DNA of 39,730 bases from Leptolyngbyaceae cyanobacterium RU_5_1 (GTDB lineage: Bacteria; Cyanobacteriota; Cyanobacteriia; Leptolyngbyales; Leptolyngbyaceae). Positions 18,046 through 27,407 of this stretch are shown here, in pieces. The position numbers and the translations under genes were made by a program. The notes beneath the pieces were generated by a model. It did no database searches, was not told the DNA's origin, and worked only from the letters and a program-made list of their open reading frames with translations. The stretch spans positions 1 to 39,730 of the forward strand of contig JAAUSG010000018.1 of the NCBI GenBank assembly GCA_012034055.1, written 5' to 3'. Every line of letters starts with the position of its first letter. Within the stretch, counting starts at the first letter, position 1.

Positions 18046-18645
18046 ATGAGTACTTCCCCTAGCCAATTTCACGATCGCTCAGTAGAATCTGTGAAAACCC
18101 TGCAGACATCTCGTCTGATGCACCACCCGCAACTGACTGAGCCAGCGTTCTACTACTTTGCCTACGGGTCTTGCATGTGCCCCGTGGATTTGAAGCGTAC
18201 ATTTGGGGAATGTGCCCATCCTTACGTGGTTGGACATGCCACTTTGAAGGGCTACCGACTGGGATTCTACTGGCGATCGCGGCGGCGTAACTGCGGTGCG
18301 CTGGATGTGGTCAGAGACCCAAACTCAGTGGTAGAAGGGGTGCTGTACTGCTTACCGTGGCGGTTGAGCGATCGCCTGGATGACCGCGAAGATGTGCCTC
18401 GCGGTGGCTATTGCCACGAAACCGTTCAAGTTCATTGCCAGAATCGCACCTATGCCAACGTGCGAACCTACGTGGTTGTGAACAAGTTAGAACAGGAACT
18501 GGCTCCCAACGATTGGTACTTCACTGTTGTGATGCGTGGGGCTGTTACCTGCGGTTTACCAGAGCAGTACTGCTGGAAATTGTTCCATCACATGCATCAG
18601 CTCCAGCAACAGCATTCACGGCAGCACTGTTTACGCTCTGCTTAA
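18046..18645 (+). CDS. Gamma-glutamylcyclotransferase-like (AIG2/GGCT fold) protein
   Basis: A 199-aa cytosolic protein with the AIG2/GGCT fold. The loop motif FAYGSCM (residues 38-44) binds substrate carboxylate in the family, and the acid D/E in DDREDVPRGGY (E115) matches the catalytic glutamate position. The remaining signature strands are ATLKGYRLGFY, VEGVLYCLPW and ANVRTYVV. Known family members cleave gamma-glutamyl amines or glutathione to 5-oxoproline. The usual YGSN is YGSC here, and the protein is rich in cysteine (for example CMC, NCGA, YC, GGYC, HC), which I have the impression is typical of a cyanobacterial subgroup. The substrate is therefore open. The first 30 residues are not part of the fold. 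Confidence 0.8.
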   Translation: MSTSPSQFHDRSVESVKTLQTSRLMHHPQLTEPAFYYFAYGSCMCPVDLKRTFGECAHPYVVGHATLKGYRLGFYWRSRRRNCGALDVVRDPNSVVEGVLYCLPWRLSDRLDDREDVPRGGYCHETVQVHCQNRTYANVRTYVVVNKLEQELAPNDWYFTVVMRGAVTCGLPEQYCWKLFHHMHQLQQQHSRQHCLRSA

Positions 18646-18761
18646 CACGGGTAGCTTTCGATTTTGGTAAGTAGACAGAGGATGGTCATTAGTCATTGGT
18701 CACTTGTCCTTTGTAATGTAGGTGATGCGATGTGCAGCTTAATCATTAGGAAGCATTGATC

Positions 18762-18823
18762 TCTCGTGGAGCGGGCATCTTGCCTGCTCAAACTGGGCGG
18801 ACAAGATGTCCACCCCACAAGGA
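18762..18823. repeat. Imperfect palindrome around CGGGCATCTTGCCTGC
   Basis: The left arm (TCGTGGAGCGGGCATCTTGC, continuing) and the right arm (GGGCGGACAAGATGTCCACC, continuing) are imperfect inverted repeats of about 25 bp around a short loop. This type (gcgggcaagatgcccgc) is common in cyanobacterial spacers. The 18646-18907 spacer otherwise holds CCAATGA heptamers near 18690-18705 and 18851-18868 and no gene. Confidence 0.7.
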
Positions 18824-18907
18824 TTTGTTGAAAGTCGCACATCGTGTAAATGACCAATGACCAATGACGCTCTCTGCATGTTCAGTTTAGTTGTGGCAAG
18901 TTACTTA

Positions 18908-19981
18908 TTACAGGTATTGCTGTAGTATTTCAACCGTTGCCTGTCCGGTTTTTGCCCAGCTAAATTGGCTAGCTCTAGCAAGACTGGCAGTGCGGAGTTG
19001 GAGATGTAAGTTGGGGTCAGTCGTGAACTGGTGCATCGCGTCAGCGATCGCTCCAGTGTCATACGGATCAACCAGGATCGCCGCATCTCCGGTCACTTCT
19101 GGTAGCGATGACAGGTTTGACGTGATCACGGGTGTGCCGCAAGCCATTGCTTCCAGCACGGGTAAGCCAAATCCTTCCCACAGACTGGGCATCACGAGGG
19201 CGATCGCCTGGTTCAGAATCACAGGCAATTCAGCATAGGAAACATAGCTCAAAAACTTCACTTGAGCGGTTAGGTTCAACTCATCAATTTGAGTGGTTAA
19301 TTCAGCAACATAGCGATCGTCCATTGGCCCAGCCAGCCAAAGTTCATAGTCTGAACGATGCGGCAAAGTGGCAAATGCGGCAATCAGTCGCTGCAAGTTT
19401 TTATAGGGATCATTGCGACCTAAATATAAAAAATAATTGCGGGTTGGTAAGTCGAGGAAGCGAAAGTTTTCGGCATTGTGAGCTAGCAAGATCGGAGTAA
19501 TTTTTTGGGCAGAAATGTTGAAAAAATCAACCACATCTTGAGCCGTTGCTTTGGAATTACAGATGATGTGCTCGGCTTGCTCTAGAACCTGTGGAACGTA
19601 GTAGCGTTGATACAGCCGCAGGGGAGAGAGTTTGCGGAAAAAGCGCAGTGGAATCAAATCATGAACAGTGACTACAGAGCGACAACTAGAGAAGAGTGGC
19701 GCTTCCGGAATGGGGGAGAAGAGTAAGCGCGATCGCGCTTGCCGATATAAATTTGGCAACTGAAACTGAGTCCATGCTAACCGCAAAAAATGGCCCTTCC
19801 TGCCCTGCTCATTCGTTAACCCCGCTGGAGCGGGATAGCATGTAAACCCTTCACGAGCATTGTCAATAAATAAAGTGGGATTCAAGTGTTGCAGATGGGG
19901 CAATAAATTGATCGCATAGGTTGCTAGTCCCGTAGGTTTTGTGGGCAGAAACGCCAGATTAATCGATAGTGGATTTGCCAA
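18908..19981 (-). CDS. Glycosyltransferase family 4
   Basis: A 357-aa retaining GT-B glycosyltransferase. The N-terminal acceptor domain has the glycine-rich start (LPTKPTGLATYAINLLPHL) and VVTVHDLIPLRF. The C-terminal nucleotide-sugar domain has NYFLYLGRNDPYKNLQRLI (a K-containing phosphate-binding segment), the ELPVILNQAIALVMPSLWEGFGLP motif with the EGFGLPVLEAMACGTPV E-x7-E donor-binding signature, and SLPEVTGDAA. It transfers a sugar to a lipid- or polysaccharide-linked acceptor, probably at the cytoplasmic membrane. Its start overlaps the end of the upstream GT2 gene by 23 bp, so the two are translationally linked and probably act in the same glycan pathway. Confidence 0.93.
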   Translation of the reverse strand: MANPLSINLAFLPTKPTGLATYAINLLPHLQHLNPTLFIDNAREGFTCYPAPAGLTNEQGRKGHFLRLAWTQFQLPNLYRQARSRLLFSPIPEAPLFSSCRSVVTVHDLIPLRFFRKLSPLRLYQRYYVPQVLEQAEHIICNSKATAQDVVDFFNISAQKITPILLAHNAENFRFLDLPTRNYFLYLGRNDPYKNLQRLIAAFATLPHRSDYELWLAGPMDDRYVAELTTQIDELNLTAQVKFLSYVSYAELPVILNQAIALVMPSLWEGFGLPVLEAMACGTPVITSNLSSLPEVTGDAAILVDPYDTGAIADAMHQFTTDPNLHLQLRTASLARASQFSWAKTGQATVEILQQYL

Positions 19982-20825
19982 GACTCCTCACTCGCACCAC
20001 GTAGCTAAACACACCCTTGATTATAGCGATCGCTTTCTCTGGCTCCACCAAACTTGCCCGTAATGCGTGAAACAGAATTCGACCCAGTCTGTAGAGAACA
20101 ACCGTTCTACGGGTATGTTTCGTTAATGCCAGCAGATAACTATAGGTGCTGTGCTCAAACTTGAGGGATGGATTTCGGCTAGTAATTGAAGAGGGCTGAT
20201 GAATGACGCGAATCTGATTTGTAACGGCTACCGTGTGTCCCTGTTGGGCATACCGCCGACAAAAATCAAAGTCTTCATAGTAAAGAAAGAAATCTGGATC
20301 AAACTGAGGACAAGATGGAAATTTTTTGAGATTTAAGAGTAGACTACATCCTGTAATCCAACTCGTTTCTATATAGTCATCTGTCGAGTTTGAAAAGGAA
20401 TTCTCGGCAATAATTCTGCCGTTTTCTGGATTAAATTCACCACCCGCGAACCAAATATTTCCACCAGGTTCTTCAACAATCGTGCCGATGATTGAGAGAT
20501 AAGGATGGAGAGTACAAAAATTGATCGCTTGTTCGAGAGCACCTTCTGGAAAAGTGGCGTCTGGATTGATTAACCACGCGATCGCCTCTTTATCTTGCGC
20601 ATAAACCCAATTCAATCCGAGATTACACCCACCTCCAAATCCCAGATTGTCTCCGGCTTCTAAGACCAAAATGCTATCTTCCTTCAGTGTTTGAAGTAAG
20701 CGATCGTCGGGAGAATTGTTGATAATAACAAATTGATAGCTGGCGCTGGATTGAGCCTGGATGGATGCTAAAAGCTTGGCAATCAGTTCGGTAGAATAAT
20801 AGTTAACGGTAATCAGGTAAATCAC
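19959..20825 (-). CDS. Glycosyltransferase family 2
   Basis: A 288-aa inverting GT-A glycosyltransferase. Visible signatures are LITVNYYSTELIAKLLASI at the N-terminus, FVIINNSPDD, NLGFGGGCNLGL, WLINPDATFPEGALEQA (the DxD-equivalent metal site as NPDA), WITGCSLLLNLKKF and DPDFFLYYEDFDFCRRYAQQG with the acidic ED catalytic segment. The whole resembles rhamnosyl- and galactofuranosyl-transferases of cell-surface polysaccharide clusters. It ends inside the start of the GT4 gene (23-bp overlap). The 99-bp spacer before the Uma2 gene contains an AATCTAAAATCGCAAATCC repeat-like tract only. Confidence 0.92.
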   Translation of the reverse strand: MIYLITVNYYSTELIAKLLASIQAQSSASYQFVIINNSPDDRLLQTLKEDSILVLEAGDNLGFGGGCNLGLNWVYAQDKEAIAWLINPDATFPEGALEQAINFCTLHPYLSIIGTIVEEPGGNIWFAGGEFNPENGRIIAENSFSNSTDDYIETSWITGCSLLLNLKKFPSCPQFDPDFFLYYEDFDFCRRYAQQGHTVAVTNQIRVIHQPSSITSRNPSLKFEHSTYSYLLALTKHTRRTVVLYRLGRILFHALRASLVEPEKAIAIIKGVFSYVVRVRSLGKSTID

Positions 20826-20924
20826 ACCAATTGAAAAATGATTGCGACAGATATTTAACTACACGTTGTTTCCCGTCGAAGCCCTGTAATCTAAAATCGC
20901 AAATCCAAAATGGTATATCACATT

Positions 20925-21566
20925 TTATCCCTGGAACTTGCTCATCAGCCACGCGATAATCTGGCTATCATCCATCTGCCGACACTTCTCTAACACCTCC
21001 TGCAATACTGCAATTTCCAGTCTGGGAAGTACTTGAGAAGTACTAATCCGTCTACTGCCATCGCTAACTATCTGGAAGGCAATAATCTGAGCATTTTCAA
21101 CATCCACTACCCAGTATTCAGAGACTTTCAAGTCTTCGTAGAGTAGGCGCTTCTTGCCTAAATCTTCGTCAAGCGAGGAGTCGGCAATTTCAATAGCCAG
21201 ATCAGGAGGAGGGGTTTGATCCAGGTTCATAATCGAGCTTCCCTGGGGTGCCAGTGAAACTCGATCGCCAATGTAGTAGGAAACATCCGGCTGCGCTTCA
21301 CGAACACCTGGTTTACGATAGCTGCAATTCGTCAAACCCTTGATAGAAATACCTTTGAGACCACAAAATAAACCAATTGCCAAAATAATGATCGTATTCT
21401 CGCTTGCATGGTCTGGACCAACTCCCACCGTTTCAATCCTCATCTGACTGTTGAAATAGTACCCTTTAGCTTTGGCATAGGTAGGATCTTCAACGGTCTG
21501 AAGGTATTCCTGCCAAGTGGCAGAAACCCAATTATTAGTGATTGGTTTTGGTTGGAGTTGAACCAT
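20925..21566 (-). CDS. Uma2-family (DUF820) endonuclease-fold protein
   Basis: About 213 aa from the ATG at 21566 (MVQLQPKPITNNW), the usual start in this family; a longer in-frame reading to 21653 only runs back into the cyclase gene. The PD-(D/E)xK-like fold is suggested by REAQPDVSYYIGDR (catalytic Asp), PDLAIEIADSSLDEDLGKKR (catalytic Glu and Lys) and YEDLKVSEYWVVDVENAQI. Uma2 proteins occur in dozens of copies in many cyanobacteria, and their biological role is unknown. It follows the cyclase gene on the same strand after 73 bp. Confidence 0.88.
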   Translation of the reverse strand: MVQLQPKPITNNWVSATWQEYLQTVEDPTYAKAKGYYFNSQMRIETVGVGPDHASENTIIILAIGLFCGLKGISIKGLTNCSYRKPGVREAQPDVSYYIGDRVSLAPQGSSIMNLDQTPPPDLAIEIADSSLDEDLGKKRLLYEDLKVSEYWVVDVENAQIIAFQIVSDGSRRISTSQVLPRLEIAVLQEVLEKCRQMDDSQIIAWLMSKFQG

Positions 21567-21639
21567 AACAAGGGAAGCAAGCGGTGATATACGCACAATA
21601 GCGGATTTTGGAGGGGATGGAGGGGCGATCGCGATCGCG

Positions 21640-23201
21640 CTACAGAGCATCAAAATAGCTGAAGCGGAGCGGTTCAGCTATTTTGCCTTTCAGAAAATAC
21701 GTCACCATTTCACCCCGCCCTTTGACATGAATTGTGCCGCGCTTCTCAAACTCGTACTGTTGATGCAACACGGCATAGGTTGCTTCAGTGACCTGAATTT
21801 TTCCTTTCAATCCATGCGGTTCCATCCGACTGGCGATATTGACCGTATCGCCCCACAAATCGTAGAGAAAGCGCTTCGTGCCAACCACGCCTGCGATCAC
21901 CGGTCCGGTGTTCATGCCGATCCGCATATCAAACGGTTGACGGTGCTGATTACAAAATTTGGCAATCTCGATCTGCATATCCAGGGCCATATCGGCGACT
22001 GCCTGAACGTGATCATCTCGATAGTAGGGTAGTCCACCGACCACCATATACGCATCTCCAATGGTCTTGATCTTTTCTAAGCCGTGTTTTTCTGCCAAAC
22101 AATCAAACGCTGAGAAGATCTCATTCAAAAGCATGATCAGCTCTTGCGGTGGCAAACTCGCTGAGAGCGGGGTGAAGTCTACAATGTCGGCAAACAGAAC
22201 GGTAACGGCTGGAAAACTATCGGCGATCGTGGCGTGTTGTTCGGTCTTCAAGCGATCGGCGATCGGCGAGGGCAAAACTTTCAGGAGCAACACTTCGGAT
22301 TGTTTTTTGGCTGCCTGACGTTCTGCCATAATTGCCGCCATCAGTAATGCCGTTAACGCCAGGACGCAAATGTAGGCCTGGAGGGATTCTATCGCCTGAA
22401 TGGTGTTGCTGCTGCGTTGCAAAAAGGGACTGATCCCCTGGGCCACTCCCCAGGTGGCCGTGTTGGTGATCAGGGCGATCGCCAGGGCCGCTCCGGGTTG
22501 ACCAAATCGCAAGGCTCCCCAAATCACAAACGGAAAGGGCAAGTATTCCAGAGGATAGGGGCAATCTGTAGCCGCAGTGGAGAGTAGAACACAAACCAAC
22601 TGATGAGTAGCAGTAGACTGAACCATGTACCCGCTTCTAGCAGCTTGCGAGGAGAGTCCGCAATCGCCCGCCATCGTCCAAACGTGAGTAAGAAGGGCAT
22701 CAGCGTCAGGACGCCAGTGACGTTACCAATCCACCAATCAAACCAGATGCTGCCAAAGTTCGCCCACGATACAGCTTGTCCCAGGCAGACCTTGAGAGCA
22801 CCCGCCGTGGCACTAAAGCAGGCAGGCGCGATCGCCCCTAGCGTAACCAGTCCCAACACATCCCGCTGAGACTCCAACTGGGTATTGAATTTGCTGCGTT
22901 GCAGCAGCGTAACGCCAAGCCAGGCTTGCAGAGTGTCATCGAAGGCGGAAACCGCAGCCAACCAGACGGCTCCTCCAGATACAGAGGAGAGCAGGAAGGA
23001 ACCGATCGCGACGCCCGGAAACAGACGACGCCCATAGAGTAGCAGTATGGCTTGAGCAAATCCGGCCGGAATCCAGAGCGGCCAGATTTCTACCTGTTTG
23101 AGCGGAATCAGGAAAACGAGGCGAGTGATCCCGAAGTAAGTCAGCGAGAATGCAGCGATCGCAGCCAAATAACGCCAGAGTCGCGTTTGCTTTAAAGCCA
23201 T
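21640..23201 (-). CDS. MASE1-domain class III adenylate cyclase, frameshifted
   Basis: Two overlapping frames form one protein of about 520 aa. The first (from 23201) carries a MASE1 membrane sensor domain with about eight helices (TRLVFLIPLKQVEIWPLWIPAGFAQA). The second carries a linker and a class III cyclase domain, with metal-binding Asp in TVLFADIVDFTPLS, the adenine-selecting Lys in LEKIKTIGDAYMVVGG, and LWGDTVNIASRME with transition-state Asn/Arg. Lys plus Asp at the purine-specifying positions indicate ATP, so cAMP is the likely product. The frames join if one G is added at the G-run 22558-22561 (reading IAPYPLEYLPFPFVIWGA). MASE1 domains are membrane sensor modules of unknown ligand. 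The 245-bp spacer to the divergent FAD gene holds a possible promoter for the latter. Confidence 0.88.
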
Positions 23202-23355
23202 TGAGTTACAGGACTAGAAACGGTAGACAGGTCTTGCCGCGATCGAATTGACCAACCAACATCTAGTAAACGCGAACCCTGCAAATACAGAGGCTTAACC
23301 CTGCACCCAGCATAACTGTCGTCTTACACGTTTGGCTTTTAGACTGGACACCCTT

Positions 23356-23394
23356 TTGATATTGGGAACTGGCAACCCTAAAAACCACTGTGGT
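23356..23394 (+). promoter_or_regulatory. Candidate promoter with palindromic operator before the FAD oxidoreductase
   Basis: TTGATA (23356-23361), a 17-bp spacer and TAAAAA (23379-23384) resemble a sigma70-type promoter. The predicted start coincides with the palindrome ACCACTGTGGT at 23384-23394, where a repressor could bind. Pattern match only. Confidence 0.3.
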
Positions 23395-23447
23395 GGACTA
23401 GTAGAGATTTAAAGCAGTATTCTGCTTGGATGGGGTTTGTGGATTAG

Positions 23448-25298
23448 GTGAACGGAATGCAAGAGCTGACAGCAGATGTTCTCGTTGTGGGTGGGGGGAC
23501 AGGTGGCACAGCCGCCGCCATCCAGGCTGCCCGACGTGGTGCAAAAACCATTCTGGTCAGTGAGTTTTCCTGGTTGGGAGGGATGCTGACCAGCGCCGGG
23601 GTGTCGGCACCGGATGGGAATGAGTTGGAAGCCTTTCAAACGGGGATCTGGGGAGCATTTTTGCAGGAGTTGTGGCGTTGCCAGCCAGAGGGCTTGGATC
23701 ACGGCTGGGTCAGCTTCTTTACCTACGATCCCCGTGTTGGCGCACAAATCTTTGCGGATTGGGTAGCAGAGTTGCCCAATCTGGATTGGATTTCAGGACA
23801 GGCACCATTAGAGGTTTTGAAAGAAGTCAGTTCTGGCGAGGAGAACTATCAGCGGGTTACAGGAGTTCGCTTTACTGACTTCATGATCAACGCCACGATT
23901 ACCCTGGATGGTACTGAGCTAGGAGATCTGCTGGCATTAGCCGATATTCCTTACCGCTGGGGCTGGGAGTTTCAATCAGAGTTTGGAGAACCCAGCGCTC
24001 CCACTGCACCGAATACGTTGACTCAAACCTACCCGGTTCAAGCGCCAACCTGGGTCGTCGTGATGCAAGACTTTGGTTCTGGAAGCATCGCTCCAGAAAT
24101 TCCGCCACCTCCCACTGACAATCCCGATCGCTTCACCGGAGCCTGGGAAAACTATGGCGCTGAAAAATTCCTCAACTACGGGCGTTTACCGGGAAACCGT
24201 TTCATGATCAACTGGCCGATTCAGGGCAATGACTATGGCGAAGGCATTCACCGCTTAGTTGGATCAGAGGTAGAACAGCTTCAATTCCTCCAGGAGAGTC
24301 TATGGCACACCCAAAGCTTCGCTCGCTTCATCCAAACCCAGCTTGGTCGTCGCTATGGTCTTGCTACAGACGTTTTTCCCTCACCCTCCACTCTCCACTC
24401 TCTCGGTGGATGCGCTTACGGACTACATCCCTACTACCGCGAAAGTCGTCGCTTGAGGGGATTAGTCACTGTCCGGGAACAAGATATTTTGCCGATCGCA
24501 GGGGGACAGGTGGCACCATTACCTGTAAATGAGACTGGACAAACGAGTGCGATCACGATTGGTAATTATGCCAATGATCACCACTATCCTGTTGGCGAGA
24601 TCACGCTGAAACCTAAATCAATTCGCTGGGGGGGACGTTGGATCGGTACCCCATTCACCATTCCTTACGGTTGTCTGATCCCAGCGACAACCGATGGACT
24701 TCTGGCTTGTGAAAAGAATATTTCAGTGTCTCACATTGCCAATGGAGCGACTCGCCTGCAACCAGTGGTTTTGGGGATCGGACAGGCAGCAGGCATGGCA
24801 GCTGCGCTCTGTGTTGAGCAAGGACGGCGGCCGAGGGAATTAGATGTGCGATCGCTCCAGGAAGCGTTACTCAATGACCCAGTTGCTCCGACGGCTGTGA
24901 TCCCGCTATTTAACGTCCTCCCCAACCAGCCCGACTGGCTCTCCTGGCAGCGTCACTACCTGGACTATCCAGATGGCTACCCACCCGATGGTTACTCGCT
25001 ATGCAAGAGTGCCAACGAGAAAGACATGCTGCCTCAAGCCGATGACTTCGTTAAGCCACACAGCTCCCAAAGACTAACCGCTTCCGGGGTCTTCAGGCAA
25101 AAGGGGCACCAAAACTATCTACTGAGCGTGATAGAACCAGAAGCGATCAAAGGGCAATGCTTGAATCTGGTTACGCTAAAGCCAAACGTCAACCAAACCC
25201 TGCTGGAGCTGCACCAGGATCAATTCATTAGCGTGCTAGGAAGATTAAACCGCGCTGGAAAATGGCTTTTGGTAGAGCGCATTCATCCAGAACCCTAG
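23448..25298 (+). CDS. FAD-dependent oxidoreductase (FAD_oxidored family)
   Basis: A 616-aa flavoprotein. The N-terminal dinucleotide-binding motif DVLVVGGGTGGTAAAIQAARRG (given in part) is followed by WLGGMLTSAGVSAPDGNEL, a segment characteristic of the FAD_oxidored (PF12831) family. The C-terminal FAD-contacting part is PYGCLIPATTDGLLACEKN followed by GATRLQPVVLGIGQAAGMAA. ESRRLRGLVTVREQDIL is the conserved arginine-rich segment. Members include xanthan-lyase-associated and uncharacterised enzymes, so I cannot give the substrate. No signal peptide is evident. Start: GTG 23448 or ATG 23457 (AGGTG 6 nt upstream of the latter). It is divergent from the cyclase and isolated from the minus-strand genes after it. 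Confidence 0.85.
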   Translation: MNGMQELTADVLVVGGGTGGTAAAIQAARRGAKTILVSEFSWLGGMLTSAGVSAPDGNELEAFQTGIWGAFLQELWRCQPEGLDHGWVSFFTYDPRVGAQIFADWVAELPNLDWISGQAPLEVLKEVSSGEENYQRVTGVRFTDFMINATITLDGTELGDLLALADIPYRWGWEFQSEFGEPSAPTAPNTLTQTYPVQAPTWVVVMQDFGSGSIAPEIPPPPTDNPDRFTGAWENYGAEKFLNYGRLPGNRFMINWPIQGNDYGEGIHRLVGSEVEQLQFLQESLWHTQSFARFIQTQLGRRYGLATDVFPSPSTLHSLGGCAYGLHPYYRESRRLRGLVTVREQDILPIAGGQVAPLPVNETGQTSAITIGNYANDHHYPVGEITLKPKSIRWGGRWIGTPFTIPYGCLIPATTDGLLACEKNISVSHIANGATRLQPVVLGIGQAAGMAAALCVEQGRRPRELDVRSLQEALLNDPVAPTAVIPLFNVLPNQPDWLSWQRHYLDYPDGYPPDGYSLCKSANEKDMLPQADDFVKPHSSQRLTASGVFRQKGHQNYLLSVIEPEAIKGQCLNLVTLKPNVNQTLLELHQDQFISVLGRLNRAGKWLLVERIHPEP

Positions 25299-25388
25299 AG
25301 CATCGATATGGCAATATCGGTTGCTGGCCGTTCGCAACGGTAGAAAACCCATCGCCCCCGCACGAGTTGGAGAGCAGGTAAAAGCACG

Positions 25389-25673
25389 CTATGGCAACTG
25401 ACTGCTAAATGACGTTGAGACTTTCTTGCTGCGGGTCTCTCCAGGTTCATCGTCGATGGTCAACCTGGCAGGCTTGCACCGTTTGATGGCAAACGTGATC
25501 CCTTGCGCCCCTTCTTGCTGCAAATCTTCGACGTACCCAGGTTTAGCCGTTTCGGCTTCCTGTTCGGTTAGAAAGGGTCCAAAGTAGTAGATACAGCGAG
25601 GTGAGTCCGTTACCAGTTCGACCCACCAGGCAAGCCCGACGAAATCCAACAAATTTGTTAAAGGTTCCTGCAT
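25389..25673 (-). CDS. DUF1816 domain protein
   Basis: A 94-aa small protein with the DUF1816 signature: WWVELVTDSPRCIYYFGPF, EAETAKPGYVEDLQQEGA and IKRCKPARLTI. The domain is common in cyanobacteria, often as a linker-like or stand-alone protein; its function is unknown. The last 20 residues (EPGETRSKKVSTSFSSQLP) are polar and probably disordered. It lies 75 bp after rlmB on the same strand. The spacer 25299-25388 shows a short CGATAT/ATATCG hairpin (25304-25319) after the FAD gene that might end transcription. Confidence 0.82.
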   Translation of the reverse strand: MQEPLTNLLDFVGLAWWVELVTDSPRCIYYFGPFLTEQEAETAKPGYVEDLQQEGAQGITFAIKRCKPARLTIDDEPGETRSKKVSTSFSSQLP

Positions 25674-25747
25674 TATTACCCTGCAAATTCTATTGATGGT
25701 GGTTTGAGGAGCATTACAGATAAAACTGTCTTGAGAGTAGCATTACT

Positions 25748-26832
25748 TCATAGTTTGTTATACTCTGCGACCTCTCCTTTTTTCAACCACACAGACTCAA
25801 ATCTGTCTAAATGTAGAGGCTTAAATTGCCGTTGGCTGTAAACCTCATACAGTGCCATCCCTGCAGCAACGGAGGCATTCAAACTGGGCGTGTTGCCGTT
25901 CAAGCGGATCGATACCAAATTATCACAGGCACGCTGAATCAGCAGGCTGAGTCCTTCGCCTTCTGCTCCAATCACTAGCGCGATCGCCCCAGAAAACTGA
26001 ACGGTATGGATAGCTGACTAGATTCGGTTGCCATCCCATAAATCCAAAATCCTGCTTCCTTTAAGGACTCCAAAGCCCGACTCAGGTTAGTGACCCTGGC
26101 AACCGCAAAGCTTTCCAAAGCACCGGCTGCCACTTTCACCACAGTGGATGTGATCCCAACCGCCCGTCGCTGCGGAATGATCAATCCCTGCGCTCCCATT
26201 GCTTCAGCCGTGCGGATAATCGCCCCAAGGTTATGGGGATCCGTAATCCCATCCGCAACTAATAGAACCGGTTGTTCAGTTGCGACCTTTGCTTGCTCGA
26301 GCAACTCTGCAAGATCGACATATTCATAGGGCGCGATCTGAGCTGCGACGCCCTGATGGGTTGCACCGTGAGTCAATTGATCTAACCGGCGGGGATCAAC
26401 TTCATCAATAACGGTGCCATTTCCCTTTGCAGTTTGGAGTAGGCTGTGGAAGCGGGGATCATAACGTAATCGGGGGGTAATCCAAATACGGTTCAGGTTG
26501 CGTTGATTGTCCAGGGCGGCTAACACAGGGTGGCGACCATAAATTAGCTCAGGTTCTTCAACTGGAGCGATCGTCTCAGGGGGGGCAGGATCGGGGCGAT
26601 AAGAAGCGGAGCGGTTGGGAATCGATCGCTGAGGTTTCGTGGATCGACGATCGCTACTCGCTTGCTCAACTCTCCTGAGATCAGATTTCCGACCATTGGC
26701 TCGTTTGGGTTTTGGCTGGGTTGAATCTGTTCGTCCGGATTTGCTGACATTTGGACGTTTACTTTTAGGTCGCGGCGAAGAAGGCTGGTGCGATCGCTTT
26801 TGGGGATTGGGTTTACGAGGTTTGTCTGTCAT
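25748..26832 (-). CDS. rlmB: 23S rRNA 2'-O-ribose methyltransferase RlmB (SpoU/TrmH family), frameshifted
   Basis: RlmB methylates the 2'-O of G2251 in 23S rRNA. A basic, low-complexity N-terminal extension ([20 protein letters not shown], about residues 3-90) precedes the SpoU substrate-binding domain ([21 protein letters not shown]) and the knotted SPOUT domain with motif 1 ([20 protein letters not shown]) and motif 3 ([11 protein letters not shown], then [16 protein letters not shown]). The reading frame breaks at 26011-26013: frame one ends in nonsense after GMATESSQL, and frame two resumes [17 protein letters not shown]. One base is missing, and here it is not in a homopolymer. The start MTDKPRKPN at 26832 is favoured over 26898. 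The gene directly follows mrnC, an order known from many bacteria. Confidence 0.92.
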
Positions 26833-26897
26833 GATTTTCAAATAACAAAAAGAACAGAAATTTTTTTTAGATTGCAAATCGATTTCAGAGTGAATCA

Positions 26898-27356
26898 TTA
26901 ATTTGTGGGTGGGTCTAGCTCTAGTTGAGCAAGCAGATGCAGCAATCGTTGAGGATTTGTCAGGTAGAGATACCCGATTAACGTTTCCAGGCTCGTCGCC
27001 TGCTGATACACCTCTGGCTCAATTCGTTTGGGTCCCCCAGTCGCCGCATTTCGGCCCCGCTTCAAAATTTCTATCTCTGCTGGGGTTAGATAGGAAAGGA
27101 GCGATCGCAAATGACGAGCTTGCGACTCCGCCCGCACCTGGGCAACCACCTGATGATGATAAATTTGGATTCGCTTGGGTGGAACGAGGTAGCAACGACG
27201 AACGTATAGCTCGTAGACAGCATCTCCCAGATAAGCCAGAGCAGTAGGTGACAGTTGCTGAATCTGCGCTGGCGACAATTGGGTTAGAGCATCAACAAGT
27301 AAGGGATCATTTAGAGACTGGTCTGAGTAAGCTGGCTCATCAGCATCTGTAGGCAC
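26898..27356 (-). CDS. mrnC: Mini-ribonuclease III
   Basis: A 152-aa RNase III-type nuclease lacking a dsRNA-binding domain. The RNase III signature is seen as [19 protein letters not shown] with the metal-binding Asp, [29 protein letters not shown] and [16 protein letters not shown] (second acidic site). In Bacillus subtilis MrnC matures 23S rRNA ends, and it is encoded next to the RlmB homologue, as here (65 bp to the rlmB start). The two genes therefore probably form a small large-subunit rRNA maturation unit. Confidence 0.94.
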   Translation of the reverse strand: MPTDADEPAYSDQSLNDPLLVDALTQLSPAQIQQLSPTALAYLGDAVYELYVRRCYLVPPKRIQIYHHQVVAQVRAESQARHLRSLLSYLTPAEIEILKRGRNAATGGPKRIEPEVYQQATSLETLIGYLYLTNPQRLLHLLAQLELDPPTN

Positions 27357-27407
27357 GATTTATCTATCAGCACAAGCGCCTCTTATCTTCTCTACCATAC
27401 ACTCAAA

